Program-made: the position numbers and the translations under genes | Shown: one piece after another, positions 62,191 through 62,518 of the stretch | Layout: every line of letters starts with the position of its first letter | Numbering within the stretch: the first letter of the stretch is position 1 | Notes under the pieces: model-generated | Databases searched by the model: none | The model's input: the letters and a program-made list of their open reading frames with translations, nothing else | What the model was told of the DNA's origin: nothing | Assembly: GCA_938023075.1 (NCBI GenBank) | Contig: CALHDG010000056.1 | Coordinates: 1-62,518 of the forward strand | Origin: an uncultured Chitinophagales bacterium | GTDB taxonomy: Bacteria > Bacteroidota > Bacteroidia > Chitinophagales > JAHDHT01 | Direction: 5' to 3' | DNA: 62,518 nt

Positions 62191-62518
62191 CTACTCCTTC
62201 ACTACTTTGTAGTACTTGAAGCTTGCATCAGCATATTGTAATTTAATTAAGTAAACACCCGAAGCCTCATCGCTCAAATCAAAACGCTCGTTGTAAACAT
62301 CGGCTGCTATGCCGGTCGTTCTGCTTTGTACTATGCTGCCATCTAAACGATAAATCGTTGCGCGCTGTGGTTGCGAAATACAATCTACACAATTCACATC
62401 AAATAGACCGCTCGTTGGGTTTGGATAAATATTTACACCATAATGTAAAGCTGGATTTTGTCCTTGCTTAGCCGCATTGGCACCGCAACTGTAGCTACCT
62501 GAGGCAAAGCCGGTACAA
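62191..62518 (-). CDS. T9SS cargo protein, C-terminal fragment (cut by window edge)
   Basis: The frame is open from base 62518 to the stop at 62191, so only the last 108 residues or so are seen. They contain a type A T9SS sorting domain: NIYPNPTSGLFDVNC, then a Cys-rich turn, RATIYRLDGSIVQSRTTGI, FDLSDEASGVYLIKLQYADA and the KVVKE end. The domain directs export through the T9SS and is removed at the cell surface. Nothing can be said of the catalytic part. An internal GTG at 62397 is not the real start. Confidence 0.88.
   Translation of the reverse strand, partial: CTGFASGSYSCGANAAKQGQNPALHYGVNIYPNPTSGLFDVNCVDCISQPQRATIYRLDGSIVQSRTTGIAADVYNERFDLSDEASGVYLIKLQYADASFKYYKVVKE

Overview
The window looks like a chromosomal segment of a low-GC Bacteroidota bacterium. 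I would place it near the Saprospiria/Chitinophagia-type lineages, but no rRNA is present to confirm that. The evidence is a PorP/SprF outer-membrane protein, type IX secretion (T9SS) C-terminal sorting domains, an OmpA protein with thrombospondin-3 calcium repeats, an ECF sigma/anti-sigma pair next to a CHAT-TPR protein, and many exact matches to the Bacteroidota -7 promoter box TAnnTTTG just upstream of genes. No rRNA, tRNA or CRISPR array was recognised.

Layout. 1-9.7 kb: the start of a beta-helix surface protein (cut by the window edge), a lipoprotein, an anti-sigma/ECF sigma pair divergent from a CHAT-TPR protein, an HNH/GNAT pair and a haloalkane-dehalogenase-type hydrolase. 9.9-19.5 kb: DUF2853, PorP/SprF, an MFS permease, a nested repeat cluster, OmpA, asnS and a TlpA-like lipoprotein. 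20-29 kb: sulfotransferase-like gene, ferritin, trxA, the run GroES-like/isochorismate synthase/trpF/trpB, a small membrane protein, SCP2, etfB-etfA, a bifunctional-nuclease family protein and a DUF6624 protein. 29.5-41 kb: nucleoside and Na+/H+ transporters, half of a split transketolase, a DinB protein, a two-component system and a large FAD/Fe-S dehydrogenase. 41.3-43.2 kb: a Septu-like (PtuAB) anti-phage pair bracketed by short direct repeats. 43.4-50.1 kb: DinB, M23 peptidase, hutH, hisS and a helical-repeat protein. 50.3-57.4 kb: a secreted protein, an orphan LytTR regulator, two very small ORFs (one ending its leader in Gly-Gly), a C39-peptidase ABC exporter broken by one TAG codon, and its HlyD-type partner. 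57.5-62.5 kb: a CotH-kinase T9SS cargo protein, parE and the tail of another T9SS cargo protein.

The most distinctive content is in the non-coding DNA. There are at least four dispersed repeat families. R1 (four copies) folds into two stems whose bases co-vary between copies. R2 (three copies) is MITE-like, with terminal inverted repeats and 9-bp direct repeats at two copies. R3 is a ~190-bp unit with two gap-free copies 19.4 kb apart, plus a related element at 13 kb. R4 (three copies, 156-157 bp) has inverted ends and 3-bp flanking repeats. At 13.0-13.56 kb an R3-type element has been invaded by R2 and R4; removing both and one copy of each duplication restores a sequence that exists uninterrupted at 52.75 kb.

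Two genes, GroES-like and DUF6624, have family-conserved or signal-peptide coding sequence upstream of any ATG/GTG/TTG start. They are either non-canonical starts (ATC/ATT) or damaged 5' ends. The peptide-export locus at 51-57 kb is the best candidate for an undescribed small-peptide system, with the caveat that its exporter carries a nonsense codon.
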